Made by a program: the position numbers and the translations under genes. Positions 9,321 through 17,033 of a DNA stretch of 38,136 nucleotides are shown piece after piece; position 1 is the stretch's first letter; the number at the start of each line of letters is the position of its first letter. This DNA comes from Lachnospiraceae bacterium (lineage in GTDB: Bacteria > Bacillota > Clostridia > Lachnospirales > Lachnospiraceae). The notes under the pieces are model-generated. The model did no database searches. It saw only the letters and a program-made list of their open reading frames with translations, and was not told where the DNA came from. Location of the stretch: contig JAGBBM010000081.1 in the NCBI GenBank assembly GCA_017938485.1, forward strand, positions 1 to 38,136, written 5' to 3'.

Positions 9321-10573
9321 TATACCTCAAACTCCTTGCGATATATCTTGTTGGTGGTAGGAAATAATTTTCCAAAGCCCACATCCCTAATAATAACTGC
9401 TCCCTTGTGCGGATCTTCAAACTCAACCTCTATAGAAAACTTGGAAGTTTTATTTGGTCTTTTTGGTATACCATGAAGCTTAACCACTTCTCTGTTCTCA
9501 TGATCCGACATCCTACTTCTATAAACTATTGTTATCTTGTCTGTGTCGTCTAAGATAACATGTATCTTACCTTTAATGTTATACCATTGCTTACCCCCAA
9601 GGGCGATTGGTATGAATTTATCTTCTTCATCACCGCTGGAGATACCTACATCGTATATAACATTTTCCTTAGTCTCCACAAAGAATCTTCTGTAAAACTC
9701 TTCGTATTCTCCACCTACTGCCTTATAACAGGCTCCCTTGGTGTATATATTTTGTCCGGCAAATACCCTTCTGCCCTGACAAAGCATATTACGAGATTTG
9801 TTCATCCACTTTTCGGAAAATCCAAGTCCTGTAAGGAATACTGAAGAAATATATGTTTTCTTCATCTCAAACTCTGCAATCTTGGCAAAGGTTGCATCCA
9901 TAAGAATATTGTCACCAGCAAAAAGTGCCATATTGAACTGAGCTGAATAATCCTCGTGAGTTACGCTGATAACCTCAGGACTCTTTCCCCTGCTTATATC
10001 GATGCGATAATAGTGAAGACCTTCTATGTTGTAATCAAAGAGAGCCACACTATTCACCCACAGGTCACTGCTCTGGTTAAATATATAGTACAAACCACTA
10101 TCCAGATGACTTGTTATCTTTATACACTCTTCCGGTACATTAAGCTCCTTGTAAAGCTCTGATAATACCTTATACAAATCCTTGTTGTACTCAGGTATGG
10201 TAACCACTAATTTCTTTACAGTTGCTCCCTCATATCTATAAAGAAATGAGTTTATATGCATCTTGAGCATAAGTAAAAACAACTGCTTGTAAGTATATTT
10301 GACACCATCAACATCCACTAACTCTTCACTTCTGGCATTCTTATACAGTTCATCAAGAATTATACCTTCCTCCTTGAATCTTGTCTCAGAAGCCTCAGAG
10401 CCCACATACCAATCTCCTGTAATCTTACTGTAAAATAAGATGTTAGGCATCATATAGGTTTCCTTGTTATTAAGTTGGTTTACAGTTTCCGGCTCACGCT
10501 TGATATCGTTGTAAAAACTTATCTGAGTTGAGTCGGAGCATAGGTCCATACCTATGTAGTATGCTTCTGCCAT
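9320..10573 (-). CDS. Divergent Hsp70/actin-fold protein (resembles DUF5716)
   Basis: The 417-residue product reads as a shortened Hsp70. At 5-20 YYIGMDLCSDSTQISF matches the phosphate-1 loop region of the ASKHA fold. VALFDYNIEG (176-185) sits where the phosphate-2 DxG loop would be but lacks its glycine. FLTGLGFSEKW (246-256) and GQNIYTKGACYKA (273-285) match the adenosine motif and the following helix. The last ~115 residues are β-rich and recall an Hsp70 substrate-binding β-domain (FIPIALGG, GAVIIRDVGFG). The C-terminal helical lid is absent. From memory it resembles the family labelled DUF5716; this needs an HMM search. It may bind nucleotide without fast hydrolysis. AGGAGG precedes ATG, 15 bases after the stop of the upstream gene. 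Confidence 0.85.
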   Translation of the reverse strand: MAEAYYIGMDLCSDSTQISFYNDIKREPETVNQLNNKETYMMPNILFYSKITGDWYVGSEASETRFKEEGIILDELYKNARSEELVDVDGVKYTYKQLFLLMLKMHINSFLYRYEGATVKKLVVTIPEYNKDLYKVLSELYKELNVPEECIKITSHLDSGLYYIFNQSSDLWVNSVALFDYNIEGLHYYRIDISRGKSPEVISVTHEDYSAQFNMALFAGDNILMDATFAKIAEFEMKKTYISSVFLTGLGFSEKWMNKSRNMLCQGRRVFAGQNIYTKGACYKAVGGEYEEFYRRFFVETKENVIYDVGISSGDEEDKFIPIALGGKQWYNIKGKIHVILDDTDKITIVYRSRMSDHENREVVKLHGIPKRPNKTSKFSIEVEFEDPHKGAVIIRDVGFGKLFPTTNKIYRKEFEV

Positions 10574-10588
10574 AACTTCCTCCTAATA

Positions 10589-13500
10589 CTAGAGAATAGA
10601 AAGATTCTCTTCAAATAAGTGGACTGTATTTAAGTAAACATCCAAAGTTTCCAAAAGTTCATTATCCTCTCGCATTTCCTGATTAACCAGCATGCTGTTG
10701 ATAATCTCAAATCTATTCTTATCCTTTTTATTAAATGCCTTTGTCTTAAGGGATTCACTCTCAACCACGTAAGAAATTCCACCCTCATCTTCCTCCACTG
10801 TATATACAATACGTTCACCGTGGAAGATAACAAACTCCTTAACATACATACCTGGTATCATCTCATCAATACGGGCAGTCTTATAAGTAAGACTCTGTCT
10901 TGAACCTGTATCGAAGGCATATCTAACCATTATCTGCTTTGAAGGTTCTCCCTTGTAGATAAGATATGTCTTAAGGAATACATCCTGTGGTAGCTTAATG
11001 AAGGACTTAAAGCTCTTGTAGAATGGTAATATCTTACCAGCATCCATAAATCTGCCTACATTTAAGCTAATCCATTCTCTTTGATCCTCTGTATATCTAT
11101 CAAGCTTGCTAAAATGCATAAGAAGTGCCATACGAGATATCTCGTCATCGATATTACCCTTCATAGTCTCAAGGTACAGACAATCAAAGGTACTTCCTGG
11201 TGTTTGAACATCTTTAATAAGATAATTACGGGCCGCAAATCTAAGGAATGCCTTAACTACCAAGCCCCTACTTCTTCCACCATAATAGGCTGAGAAAATA
11301 TCATAGATATATTCTACATTGCCCATAGCAAACATCATCTGAGCAAGAGTATTCTCCGCAAGCAAGGATATATCTTTAACACGGTTACGAACAGTCTTAA
11401 AGAGACCTGCAAGCTCATCCAAGTCACCCTTGAAGTTATTCATGATGTACACTAAGATACGCTCATTAACCTTACCCATCTTGTAAAGGTGAATACAGAT
11501 TGCCATAAGGTCCTCGTTTAAGAATCCATTTGAATCCTCAACACCATAGTTTGCAAGTCTGTATAACTCCTCAGAATCAATCTCATCAAAGCCATATAAC
11601 TTAACAGACTGGAAGGCCTTATCAAACATATTCATATCAACCATGTATGCAATCATAGTTCTTGCATTTGCATGGTTAAGGTATTCTATATCCAATTTAC
11701 CAAGATACTTAGTAAGTACATCTGCATCTAAATTCTCGTGGTAGTATTCGATAATATTAAGGTACGCCTGTTGCTTATAATCATAGGAAATCTGCTCACA
11801 GTTTACTATATCTCTTGCAGCATTAACCTCGATAGCACGCTTATATGTGAAATCACCCAGCTTCTCGTAATTATGAAGAAGAACTCTGTAATCTCTAGGG
11901 CTGTACTGACAACAAATCTTCATATAAGCTTTCTCGTCTACGATACGCTCTAATCTGTATGGAATAGAGCCCGCGTATCTGTTACCCTCACCGTCCTCAA
12001 AGATGATAGAAGCAGTGTTGGAAAGAATCTCCACATAAGCCTCTCCATTTACTATAGGCACTCTCTGAACTTCTTCAAGCTCCTGATGAGTTACAATAAC
12101 TGCTCGAACACCCTTGTTAAAGCATACCAGCTTACGTCTAAAGATAATATTGATAAGCTTTGACGCATAAAGCGGATTAACTGTATCTGGGTCAAGGAAC
12201 TCATCATAAAGAACAGTAAGGTCATCGCTTACTTTTCCCTTAATAATCATATTTTCCATAAAGTCCTGCATAGTTGTCACGTACTCGTGATAAACCTTCA
12301 TGTGATGGGACTTATTGTAGATTACGTTTGCATAAAGATATGCAAGTTCCTTTTCAGTCAAAGTGTTCTTGTAGTTCAAATACATAAGAACTGACTGCGG
12401 AATGAGGTCATATCTTGAGAAATTCATACTCTTAACAAAACACTCGTTAAGGCCGATGAACTTTAATGATTCCTCAACTGCATCTCTATAAAATCTATGG
12501 TATCTATATTCAAGTTTGTTGGCGCCTATAAGCATAGAACATATACTTCTTAATACGTCAACGCTCTTGTTCTTGTCGTAAATTGCTTCCATAATACCAA
12601 ATATCTTGGTATCAAACTCCTTAAAGGAACCCGCAAGTCTTATGAACTCATCTATAACTTCATCAGATACATACTTATGACGAATTCCCCATCTTATAGC
12701 AATAATCTCCACATCTGTAATACGCTTAAGTAAAAGTGGGTTATTGTTAAGTATCTCGCAAAGCTCAAGATACATAATAGGGCTGTTGAAACCTTGTTCG
12801 TAAAGATTTCTAATCTCTCTATAAAGGGAGTTATAATCCTCCTGATACATCTCGTCTATGAAAAGAAGTAACCAGAAATAGAAAATCTTGTCTTCCTCAG
12901 TTCTGAAGTTACGCTTAATCATATTCTTGGCTTTTTCAATGGTCTCCGCATCCTTATCCATCAATGCCTTGAGATATGCATAGTAGCACATCTGCTTTGT
13001 TCCCATAAGAGAATTATCCACATCTGCCTCAATACGCATAAATTCCTGCTCAACCTTTTCTATCTCACCCTGCATAATATTCATATGCATAGTTCCAAGT
13101 CTGTAAAGGTCCTCCTCAGGAACATATCTACATAGATTAGAGAACGCAAATAAAGTTCTTGATACATACTCCTTAAGAGGGAGCTTGTCCATACGGTAAT
13201 CAAGATATGCTTTAACCAGCTTAGAGGTATTAAGCTTAGTCATATGATTCAAATTGCCCGCCTTAGGAGTTACAGTACTCTTAACACTTGGCTTGGCAAG
13301 TATAATCTCTACCTCAATTACCTGATATATATTCTCTATAACAATCTTGCCGGATGTAACACCCTCTGGTACATTTTCAGGGGAAATAAGCACATCCAGA
13401 GCAAAGTTATTACCCACAAAATCTGCACTGGTTATATTCTTTCTGGCTGGAATTATAAAATCAGCCATGGACTTAACTGTAGAGTTAGTATATCCCCAAG

Positions 13501-14155
13501 TATTCTTGCTGATATTTATAGATATCTTGGATAACTCTGTAGGCATCTCCACGTTGATTTTTGCTTTTGCCACAGAAAGAGTAAGAGCACGTTTTTTGTG
13601 CACGTATACAAGATACTCCTCCAAAGCCTGATTGACAGAATGGCTCTCCAAAAGGCTACTATATATCTGTTTTGTCATAGTATCCTTGTCAATAAAGGTA
13701 CGTTTAAAATCATCTCTGGTAAATATTCTTGCAGCTTCTGACCAATTGCTCTCTGCTAAAGTAGCAAACTTAAATAAATCATCTATCTTACTATCGCCGT
13801 ATTTAACGTATGGTGTAGTTATGTCTATGTCGTACATAATCTTAAATTCTCCACCATCTGTTATAATACTTATGTGTCCCTTGTAATTCTTGCCCGCCTC
13901 AAGACAGGTGGCATCAAATGTATAGTTTACGTCAAACTTTCTGCTGATGAAGGTATGATTCTCAAAACGAAGCATATATCTGCTATCGTAAACCATAGCC
14001 TTAATCACATGGTCATTGGTACTGCTAACACTAAAGCTACCCTTGTACTCTGTTCCAGATTCAATATTAAGTTTTAAGAATTGCTCTGATATTACAACCT
14101 TAGGTCTATCTATCAAAAACTCACCTTTGGCGTAATGTTCTACGATACCCTTCAT
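10589..14155 (-). CDS. Very large DUF5717-like protein, β-sandwich N-terminus plus helical array
   Basis: A 1188-residue protein of unknown function that resembles, from memory, the family labelled DUF5717. The N-terminus has two β-rich, Ig-like stretches (about 20-130 and 190-290). They are separated by a helical segment containing FKFATLAESNWSEAARIF. Most of the rest (about 310-1000) is helical and TPR/HEAT-like, with many Tyr- and Leu-rich helices, and the C-terminus returns to a β-rich segment. There is no signal peptide or TM helix. An upstream GTG at 14167 is in frame, but the GAGG about six bases before ATG 14155 favours the latter. It is the first gene of the operon that continues with the Hsp70-like, TPR and coiled-coil genes. 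A scaffold or client-binding role is inferred. Confidence 0.85.
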   Translation of the reverse strand: MKGIVEHYAKGEFLIDRPKVVISEQFLKLNIESGTEYKGSFSVSSTNDHVIKAMVYDSRYMLRFENHTFISRKFDVNYTFDATCLEAGKNYKGHISIITDGGEFKIMYDIDITTPYVKYGDSKIDDLFKFATLAESNWSEAARIFTRDDFKRTFIDKDTMTKQIYSSLLESHSVNQALEEYLVYVHKKRALTLSVAKAKINVEMPTELSKISINISKNTWGYTNSTVKSMADFIIPARKNITSADFVGNNFALDVLISPENVPEGVTSGKIVIENIYQVIEVEIILAKPSVKSTVTPKAGNLNHMTKLNTSKLVKAYLDYRMDKLPLKEYVSRTLFAFSNLCRYVPEEDLYRLGTMHMNIMQGEIEKVEQEFMRIEADVDNSLMGTKQMCYYAYLKALMDKDAETIEKAKNMIKRNFRTEEDKIFYFWLLLFIDEMYQEDYNSLYREIRNLYEQGFNSPIMYLELCEILNNNPLLLKRITDVEIIAIRWGIRHKYVSDEVIDEFIRLAGSFKEFDTKIFGIMEAIYDKNKSVDVLRSICSMLIGANKLEYRYHRFYRDAVEESLKFIGLNECFVKSMNFSRYDLIPQSVLMYLNYKNTLTEKELAYLYANVIYNKSHHMKVYHEYVTTMQDFMENMIIKGKVSDDLTVLYDEFLDPDTVNPLYASKLINIIFRRKLVCFNKGVRAVIVTHQELEEVQRVPIVNGEAYVEILSNTASIIFEDGEGNRYAGSIPYRLERIVDEKAYMKICCQYSPRDYRVLLHNYEKLGDFTYKRAIEVNAARDIVNCEQISYDYKQQAYLNIIEYYHENLDADVLTKYLGKLDIEYLNHANARTMIAYMVDMNMFDKAFQSVKLYGFDEIDSEELYRLANYGVEDSNGFLNEDLMAICIHLYKMGKVNERILVYIMNNFKGDLDELAGLFKTVRNRVKDISLLAENTLAQMMFAMGNVEYIYDIFSAYYGGRSRGLVVKAFLRFAARNYLIKDVQTPGSTFDCLYLETMKGNIDDEISRMALLMHFSKLDRYTEDQREWISLNVGRFMDAGKILPFYKSFKSFIKLPQDVFLKTYLIYKGEPSKQIMVRYAFDTGSRQSLTYKTARIDEMIPGMYVKEFVIFHGERIVYTVEEDEGGISYVVESESLKTKAFNKKDKNRFEIINSMLVNQEMREDNELLETLDVYLNTVHLFEENLSIL

Positions 14156-14269
14156 CTGTTTCCTCACCGTAATTTAAACTTGATATTATTCGTTTGAATG
14201 TTATAATAAATGTATGTATTCTTTCATTTGTACATACTTATAGTTTTCGTATATTTTATCACAGAGTAC

Positions 14270-14298
14270 ATTATAACACAAAGTGTTACAATTTTGAA
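14270..14298 (-). promoter_or_regulatory. Candidate sigma-A promoter for the DUF5717-valS-dnaB operon
   Basis: On the minus strand, TATAAT (complement of 14270-14275) is a perfect -10. TTCAAA (complement of 14293-14298) is a four-of-six -35 at 17-base spacing. Transcription would start near 14263, giving a leader of about 107 bases that is AT-rich without an obvious riboswitch or T-box. It is the only promoter-like signal upstream of the eight-gene series that ends with dnaB. Confidence 0.55.
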
Positions 14299-14322
14299 AG
14301 TAATTAAGGGGTTTTTTATAAA
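14294..14322 (+). promoter_or_regulatory. Candidate sigma-A promoter for the aminotransferase-glycosyltransferase operon
   Basis: TTGAAA (14294-14299) and TATAAA (14317-14322) are separated by exactly 17 bases. The start would fall about 14 bases downstream of the -10, just before the AGGGGGG ribosome site at 14331-14337, so the leader is very short. The -35 shares five bases with the -35 of the opposing promoter, so the two should exclude one another. Confidence 0.6.
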
Positions 14323-14343
14323 TATTATTTAGGGGGGCATTAT

Positions 14344-15396
14344 ATGAGCAATTCACCATTACGTTTGGAACAATTCGACACTGTATTATACAACGCAAAT
14401 CTTAACCCTATGGGCGTACCTGAGTCCGTTACAAAAGCACTTGCTGCTAATCCGGATGCAGTTCTACGCTACCCAGGGGATTATTACGATAACCTTAAGA
14501 AATCCATTGGAGCTTACGCTTCCTGCGATCCTTCTCAGGTGGTTTTAGCCAGCGGTTCCTCAGATTTACTCAGACTTTTCACATCTCTTATTGCACCTAA
14601 GAAGGCTATGATTTTAGTACCTTCTTTCTCAGAGTACGAAAAAGTTCTTGATATATATGGTTGCGATATATCTTACTATGAGTTAGACGAAGAAAAGAAT
14701 TTTGAATTTGATTTAGCAGATTTTGTGTCAAAGCTTGATTCATCTTTGGATATGATTATTATTGGCAACCCTAACAATCCAACTTCTCAGATTATTTCCA
14801 GAGAGGACATGGAGACTTTGGCTGCAGTTTGTAAGGAACTTGAGATTTTCCTTGCTATAGATGAGATGTATATTGAATTCACAGAGGATTACGAGAACTT
14901 AACCTCCGTTCCTCTTGTAAATGACTACGACAATATTGCCGTTTTAAGAAGTGTTTCAAAGTTTTTTGCAGTGCCAGGCCTTCGTCTTGCCTATGCAATC
15001 ATGAGCACCAAGGACTATTTATCCGTTATAAGCATTACATCTTCTCCTAACAACATCTCTTCTCTTACAGCAATTGCCTGCACAGAGATGTTCAAGGACA
15101 AGAAATACATAAAAGCATCTCGTTCCCAGATATATACTGAGCGTAACCTTATATATTCCGCTATGGCTACAAAAAAAGACGTAAAACTTTTCAAGCCTTA
15201 CGCAAACTTTATGCTAGTTAAGCTTTTAAAGGATGATGTAACTGCTCAGAGTGTTGCTGACGCCTGCAACTTAAAGGGTATTGTTATAAGAAACTGCGAG
15301 AACATTCGTGGTCTTTCCAACAAATATATTCGTTTCTGCTTTATGAAGCCAGAACAAAATGACTTACTGGTTAATACAATTTTAGACCAGATATAA
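14344..15396 (+). CDS. PLP-dependent aminotransferase, HisC/CobD-like (class I/II)
   Basis: A fold-type I PLP enzyme of 350 residues, the length of histidinol-phosphate aminotransferases and threonine-phosphate decarboxylases. Visible family residues are RYPG (42-45), the GSSD phosphate/cofactor segment (71-74), NPNNPTS (142-148), the cofactor-binding Asp in AIDEMY (D173), SVSKFF with the Schiff-base lysine K206, and an Arg in the C-terminal IRFCFM segment. The ribosome site AGGGGGG lies six bases before ATG. It is 32 bases upstream of a glycosyltransferase gene with no his or cobalamin genes nearby. Biosynthesis of an amino or phospho-amino substituent for a glycan is therefore more likely than histidine synthesis. 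Substrate specificity cannot be read from the sequence. Confidence 0.85.
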   Translation: MSNSPLRLEQFDTVLYNANLNPMGVPESVTKALAANPDAVLRYPGDYYDNLKKSIGAYASCDPSQVVLASGSSDLLRLFTSLIAPKKAMILVPSFSEYEKVLDIYGCDISYYELDEEKNFEFDLADFVSKLDSSLDMIIIGNPNNPTSQIISREDMETLAAVCKELEIFLAIDEMYIEFTEDYENLTSVPLVNDYDNIAVLRSVSKFFAVPGLRLAYAIMSTKDYLSVISITSSPNNISSLTAIACTEMFKDKKYIKASRSQIYTERNLIYSAMATKKDVKLFKPYANFMLVKLLKDDVTAQSVADACNLKGIVIRNCENIRGLSNKYIRFCFMKPEQNDLLVNTILDQI

Positions 15397-15428
15397 TACT
15401 TGTAACTAATTAGGGAGGCATATTTCCA

Positions 15429-16610
15429 ATGAATATATTATTATGTTCTTGGCATAGTGTTTCAGAACCAGGATTGACAAATGCACTACGTAGACATTTC
15501 GAAAATGTCTACGTATTTGATTGTGAATACACTAGCATCGATTTCGACACAAACTACATCAAAGCATTGTCCGATTGTTTTTCAGCAAATCCAGACATAG
15601 ACTATTGTATATCCGTAAACTTTTTGCCTATCATAGCAAAAGTGTGCCATATACACCATAAACCATATTTTTCATGGGTATATGATTCCCCTTCCCTATC
15701 TTTATACTCTAACACTTTGTCCTTTGACACTAACTTTGTTTTTTCAATTGACAAAGCTCAAACTGAAAGATTTTCCCACATCAATCCAGGACATATTTTT
15801 CATCTTCCAATGTGTGCTTCATTGGAGAATTGTAGTATGCTCCATATTACCGAGGAAGACCATAACCGTTTTGACTGTGACATCTCCTTTGTAGGTTCAC
15901 TATATACTGAAAAGTGCGACTTTAGATACGATGCTATTTCAAAAAAAATCTCTTCCTACCTAAACGGATATATGGAAGGACTTGTTCGCGCCCAATTAAA
16001 CGTATATGGCTACAACTTTTTAATCGATTCTCTAAATTCTTCTATGGCCGAAGAATATTTTTCTTATACTGATTTGTCTCTGCCACCAGAATACGAGGCA
16101 GATATCAAAGAAATCGTAGCCCATTTCTATCTAGGTTACAAATGTTCTTCTCTAGAAAGAATTAATGCCATAAGAGCAATCGGAGAGATTTTCCCTATCT
16201 CCGTTTATACCAACAGTGATTTTTCTCCTTTGAATAAACCCACAGTTCTTCCTCTTATTAGCAATTGTGGAACCGTTAACTATAACACAGAGCTTCCTAA
16301 GGTTTACAAATGTAGCAAAATCAATCTTAACATAACAACAAAAACTAACCAAACCGGCATTCCATCTAGGGTTTTTGACATTATGGCGGCGGGTGGTTTT
16401 GTCATATCCAATTATCAATCAGAAATTCCAGAGTACTTCACTCCTGGAGAAGACATTGTACTTTACGATAGCATTCCTGATTTACTCCAAAAGATTGACT
16501 ACTACCTAAATCACGAAGAAGAACGCCTCACCATAGCAAAAAACGGCTACCAAAAAGTAAAGACCCACCACACCTTCGACAACCGTCTAAGCCTAATGTT
16601 TGGTATTTAG
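15429..16610 (+). CDS. DUF3880/CgeB-like glycosyltransferase, GT-B type
   Basis: A 393-residue cytoplasmic glycosyltransferase. The N-terminal half (1-185, starting MNILLCSWHSVSEPGLTNAL) matches the DUF3880-like acceptor domain with the SWVYDSP segment. The C-terminal half has the group-1 donor-site features NLNITTKTNQTGIPSRVFDI and AAGGFVISNYQSEIPEYF, ending in a helical tail with HHTFDNRL. The ribosome site GGGAGG lies ten bases before ATG, a little long. It shares an operon with the aminotransferase. Its final ~48 bases form the outer arm of hairpin element B and exist as an inverted copy beyond that element. Relatives modify spore coats, surface polymers or flagellin; which applies here is unknown. 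Confidence 0.87.
   Translation: MNILLCSWHSVSEPGLTNALRRHFENVYVFDCEYTSIDFDTNYIKALSDCFSANPDIDYCISVNFLPIIAKVCHIHHKPYFSWVYDSPSLSLYSNTLSFDTNFVFSIDKAQTERFSHINPGHIFHLPMCASLENCSMLHITEEDHNRFDCDISFVGSLYTEKCDFRYDAISKKISSYLNGYMEGLVRAQLNVYGYNFLIDSLNSSMAEEYFSYTDLSLPPEYEADIKEIVAHFYLGYKCSSLERINAIRAIGEIFPISVYTNSDFSPLNKPTVLPLISNCGTVNYNTELPKVYKCSKINLNITTKTNQTGIPSRVFDIMAAGGFVISNYQSEIPEYFTPGEDIVLYDSIPDLLQKIDYYLNHEEERLTIAKNGYQKVKTHHTFDNRLSLMFGI
16563..16610 (+). repeat. 3' end of the glycosyltransferase gene, original copy of an inverted duplication
   Basis: The last 48 coding bases, including the stop, recur in inverted orientation at about 16987-17031. The inner part (16592-16610) differs from the copy by a single base, the G of the TAG stop, and is continuous with the non-coding arm of element B. 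The outer part (16563-16591) aligns with small gaps and substitutions, with the nine-base ACCCACCAC intact. The reading frame here encodes a family-typical tail, so this side is probably the source. Confidence 0.75.
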
Positions 16611-17004
16611 CAGGAGGGGGATAGGTATTTATTTTGCCTTTAAAAAATTTTTAGAAATATCCATAAAGTATAGGCACGGGATGAATTCCCCCGAGTTCCA
16701 ACTGTTTGAGTAATGAGCAAACCAAGAGGGAACCCTGAAACTAAATATAGATGTTGTGCAAACGCGCTTTCGCTCTTTGCTCACGCAGGGGTACTAAGGC
16801 TCGAAGAGCCTAAGGACCCGCGTTCGTAAACGGTTTGCTAACATCTATATTTAGTTTCAGGGTTCCCTCTTGGTTTGGTGATTACGAGTTTGGGAACTCG
16901 TGGGGAAAATCAAACATCCCGTGCTATCTTTATGTGATATTTCAAAAATTGTTTAACAGAAAAATAAATACCTATCCCCCTCCTGTTAAATACCAAACAT
17001 TAGG
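16592..17004. repeat. Long imperfect hairpin element B, candidate structured RNA
   Basis: This fills the gap between two convergent genes. The outer arms 16592-16635 and 16961-17004 match at 43 of 44 positions. Inside are a stem at 16675-16684 with 16916-16925, a GAGTTCC/GGGAACTC stem, and a long stem at about 16720-16754 with 16841-16875. At the apex is a GC-rich branched region (about 16755-16838) with its own hairpin at 16797-16811. Blocks at 16654-16667, 16692-16721, 16874-16891 and 16929-16950 are identical to blocks of element A, while the stems between them have different sequence but stay paired. The element could act as a two-way transcription end, a noncoding RNA or a mobile/cruciform element. 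Function is unknown. Confidence 0.8.
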
Positions 17005-17031
17005 TTTAAAAGGTGTCGTGGGGTGGTGGGT
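16987..17031 (-). repeat. Inverted copy of the glycosyltransferase 3' end
   Basis: Read on the minus strand, this segment begins with ACCCACCAC only a few bases after the stop of the LicD-like gene. It passes through a diverged middle and joins the near-perfect arm of element B. It has no coding role on this side, so it looks like a derived duplicate of 16563-16610. This is seen in the sequence; the direction of copying is inferred. Confidence 0.7.
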
Positions 17032-17033
17032 GC

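Noticed and set aside
1..17004. Elements A and B as simple MITEs or IS remnants
   Set aside because: The two copies share internal blocks but not terminal sequences, no target-site duplication or transposase is visible, and the ends of B are host gene sequence. A mobile origin is not excluded, only the ordinary type.
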